Shown here piece by piece: positions 5,275 to 6,410 of a DNA stretch of 6,410 nucleotides (the stretch's first letter is position 1; the number at the start of each line of letters is the position of its first letter). The notes beneath the pieces are model-generated. The model was not told the origin of the DNA. It was given only the letters and a program-made list of their open reading frames with translations, and did not search any database. Source of the DNA: JASJBU01 sp965372385. GTDB taxonomy: Bacteria > Pseudomonadota > Gammaproteobacteria > Chromatiales > Chromatiaceae. Location: positions 1-6,410 of the forward strand of contig CBDVCD010000207.1 in NCBI GenBank assembly GCA_965372385.1, written 5' to 3'. Made by a program: the position numbers and the translations under genes.

Positions 5275-6395
5275 GCAGCGAGCTCGATCATCGCTATATG
5301 GCTCGTGCCATCAAGCTGGCGCGTCAGGGGCTCTATACCACCCATCCCAATCCCCGGGTCGGCTGTGTGCTGGTCAAGCAAGGGGAGGTGGTCGGTGAAG
5401 GTTACCACCGGCGTGCCGGCGAGCCCCATGCGGAAAGGCATGCCTTGGCCATGGCGGGAGACGCCTCCCGGGGCGCTACCGCCTATGTGACCCTGGAGCC
5501 CTGTTGTCATCATGGACGGACCCCGCCCTGTACCGATGGCCTGATCGAATCGGGCGTCAGTCGGGTGGTGGTGGCGATGCAGGATCCCAATCCCCTGGTG
5601 GCGGGACAGGGACTGGCGGCATTGGCCGCGGCGGGCATCGAGGTAAGCTCGGGAGTTATGCAGGCCCAGGCAGAGGCATTGAATCCGGGCTTCATCAAGC
5701 GCATGGGACAGGGACAGCCCTATGTGCGCTGCAAGCTGGCCATGAGTCTGGATGGCCGTACCGCGATGGCCAGCGGGGAGAGCAAATGGATCAGCTCCGG
5801 GGCCTCCCGCCAGGATGTGCATCGCCTGCGGGCGCGCAGCTCAGCCATCGTCACGGGGGTGGGCACGGTGCTGGCCGATGACCCCTCCCTGGATGTGCGG
5901 CTTACTCCGGCCGAACTCGGATTGGAGGCTGGCTTGATGGTACCGCATCCCGTCAGGGTGGTGTTGGACCCGGAACTGGCGACGCCGGCCTCGGCCAGGA
6001 TGTTGTCACTGCCCGGACCCACCCTCATCATCAGCAGGGACGACGATCCGGTCAAGGCGGTCGAGCTGGAGACGGCTGGCGCCCAGGTCATGTCGGTGGC
6101 CGCTAGCGGGGCAAACCTGGATCTGCACGAGGTGCTGAGGCTGCTGGCGGGGCAGGAGATCAATGAGGTCCTGCTGGAGTGCGGCGCGACCCTGGCGGGG
6201 GCGATGCTGCGGGCGGGGCTGATCGATGAGCTGATCGTCTATCTGGCGCCCCACCTCATGGGTGACGCTGCTCGTGGTCTGTTTCATCTGCCGGGGTTGG
6301 ACAAAATGGCCGATCGCCTCACCCTGGAGTTTACCGATCTGCGGCGGGTGGGGCCAGACATCCGGATTACCGCCAAACCCAGTGCTTCCCAGTGA
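5271..6395 (+). CDS. ribD: Bifunctional riboflavin biosynthesis protein RibD (deaminase/reductase)
   Basis: RibD carries out the second and third steps of riboflavin synthesis: deamination of the pyrimidine ring made by GTP cyclohydrolase II, then NADPH-dependent reduction of the ribosyl side chain. The product is 374 residues, against about 367 in E. coli. The N-terminal deaminase domain (1-145) has the zinc site H53-A-E55, with E55 the proton shuttle, plus C78 and C87 in PCCHHGRTPPC. Residue 79 is Cys where many family members have Ser. The reductase domain (about 150-370) shows YVRCKLAMSLDGRTA at 151-165, SKWISS at 171-176, GVGTVLADDPSLDVR at 196-210 and LLECGATLAGAML at 301-313. Both halves look intact. 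The ATG overlaps the nrdR stop as ATGA, indicating translational coupling. No FMN riboswitch precedes it, as expected for an internal operon gene. The 15 bases after its stop contain AGGA (6403-6406), perhaps the ribosome binding site of a following gene. Confidence 0.97.
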   Translation: MSSELDHRYMARAIKLARQGLYTTHPNPRVGCVLVKQGEVVGEGYHRRAGEPHAERHALAMAGDASRGATAYVTLEPCCHHGRTPPCTDGLIESGVSRVVVAMQDPNPLVAGQGLAALAAAGIEVSSGVMQAQAEALNPGFIKRMGQGQPYVRCKLAMSLDGRTAMASGESKWISSGASRQDVHRLRARSSAIVTGVGTVLADDPSLDVRLTPAELGLEAGLMVPHPVRVVLDPELATPASARMLSLPGPTLIISRDDDPVKAVELETAGAQVMSVAASGANLDLHEVLRLLAGQEINEVLLECGATLAGAMLRAGLIDELIVYLAPHLMGDAARGLFHLPGLDKMADRLTLEFTDLRRVGPDIRITAKPSASQ

Positions 6396-6410
6396 GGATT
6401 CTAGGATCAT

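Noticed and set aside
5211..5822. 203-codon open frame on the - strand across nrdR and ribD
   Set aside because: It is antisense to two well-supported genes, with no motif and low-complexity His/Gly-rich content.
5504..5881. 125-codon + strand frame inside ribD
   Set aside because: It is an alternative frame of ribD with Gly/Arg-rich shadow composition, and the RibD motifs continue through the region in the main frame.

Overview
The window reads as ordinary chromosome from a moderately GC-rich gammaproteobacterium. That placement rests on prfC, the IbaG-type BolA protein and the glyA-nrdR-ribD gene order, all typical of that class. One dispersed-repeat-like element and the presence of a LigE-type ligase would suit a sulfur-oxidising or marine gammaproteobacterium, but the genus cannot be fixed from sequence alone. 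All six genes I support lie on the + strand. No tRNA, rRNA, CRISPR array, transposase or phage gene was seen.

Layout: (1) prfC (release factor RF3) fills 1-1581 and is followed by a weak terminator-like hairpin. (2) The 248-base gap 1582-1829 holds no gene but contains a 104-base element (1673-1776) with 26-base inverted arms. The arms enclose two smaller hairpins with the same loop, giving a cloverleaf-like fold. (3) A small ibaG/bolA-family gene occupies 1830-2069, then a 69-residue protein of unknown function with a strong ribosome binding site (2164-2373). (4) An ATP-dependent DNA ligase of the LigE type with an N-terminal export signal occupies about 2438-3307. (5) After a 174-base promoter-bearing gap comes glyA-nrdR-ribD (3482-6395), closely packed: 26 bases between glyA and nrdR, and a 4-base ATGA overlap between nrdR and ribD.

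The last three genes form a probable operon joining one-carbon metabolism (serine hydroxymethyltransferase), control of deoxyribonucleotide synthesis (NrdR) and riboflavin synthesis (RibD). In many gammaproteobacteria this cluster continues into further rib genes and nusB, and the window ends 15 bases after ribD. The middle section (ibaG, small protein, ligE) is looser, with separate small genes and gaps of 64-94 bases, and shows no obvious shared pathway.

I found no convincing new multi-gene system. The items most worth a second look are the folded repeat element, the small unknown protein, and the exported ligase.
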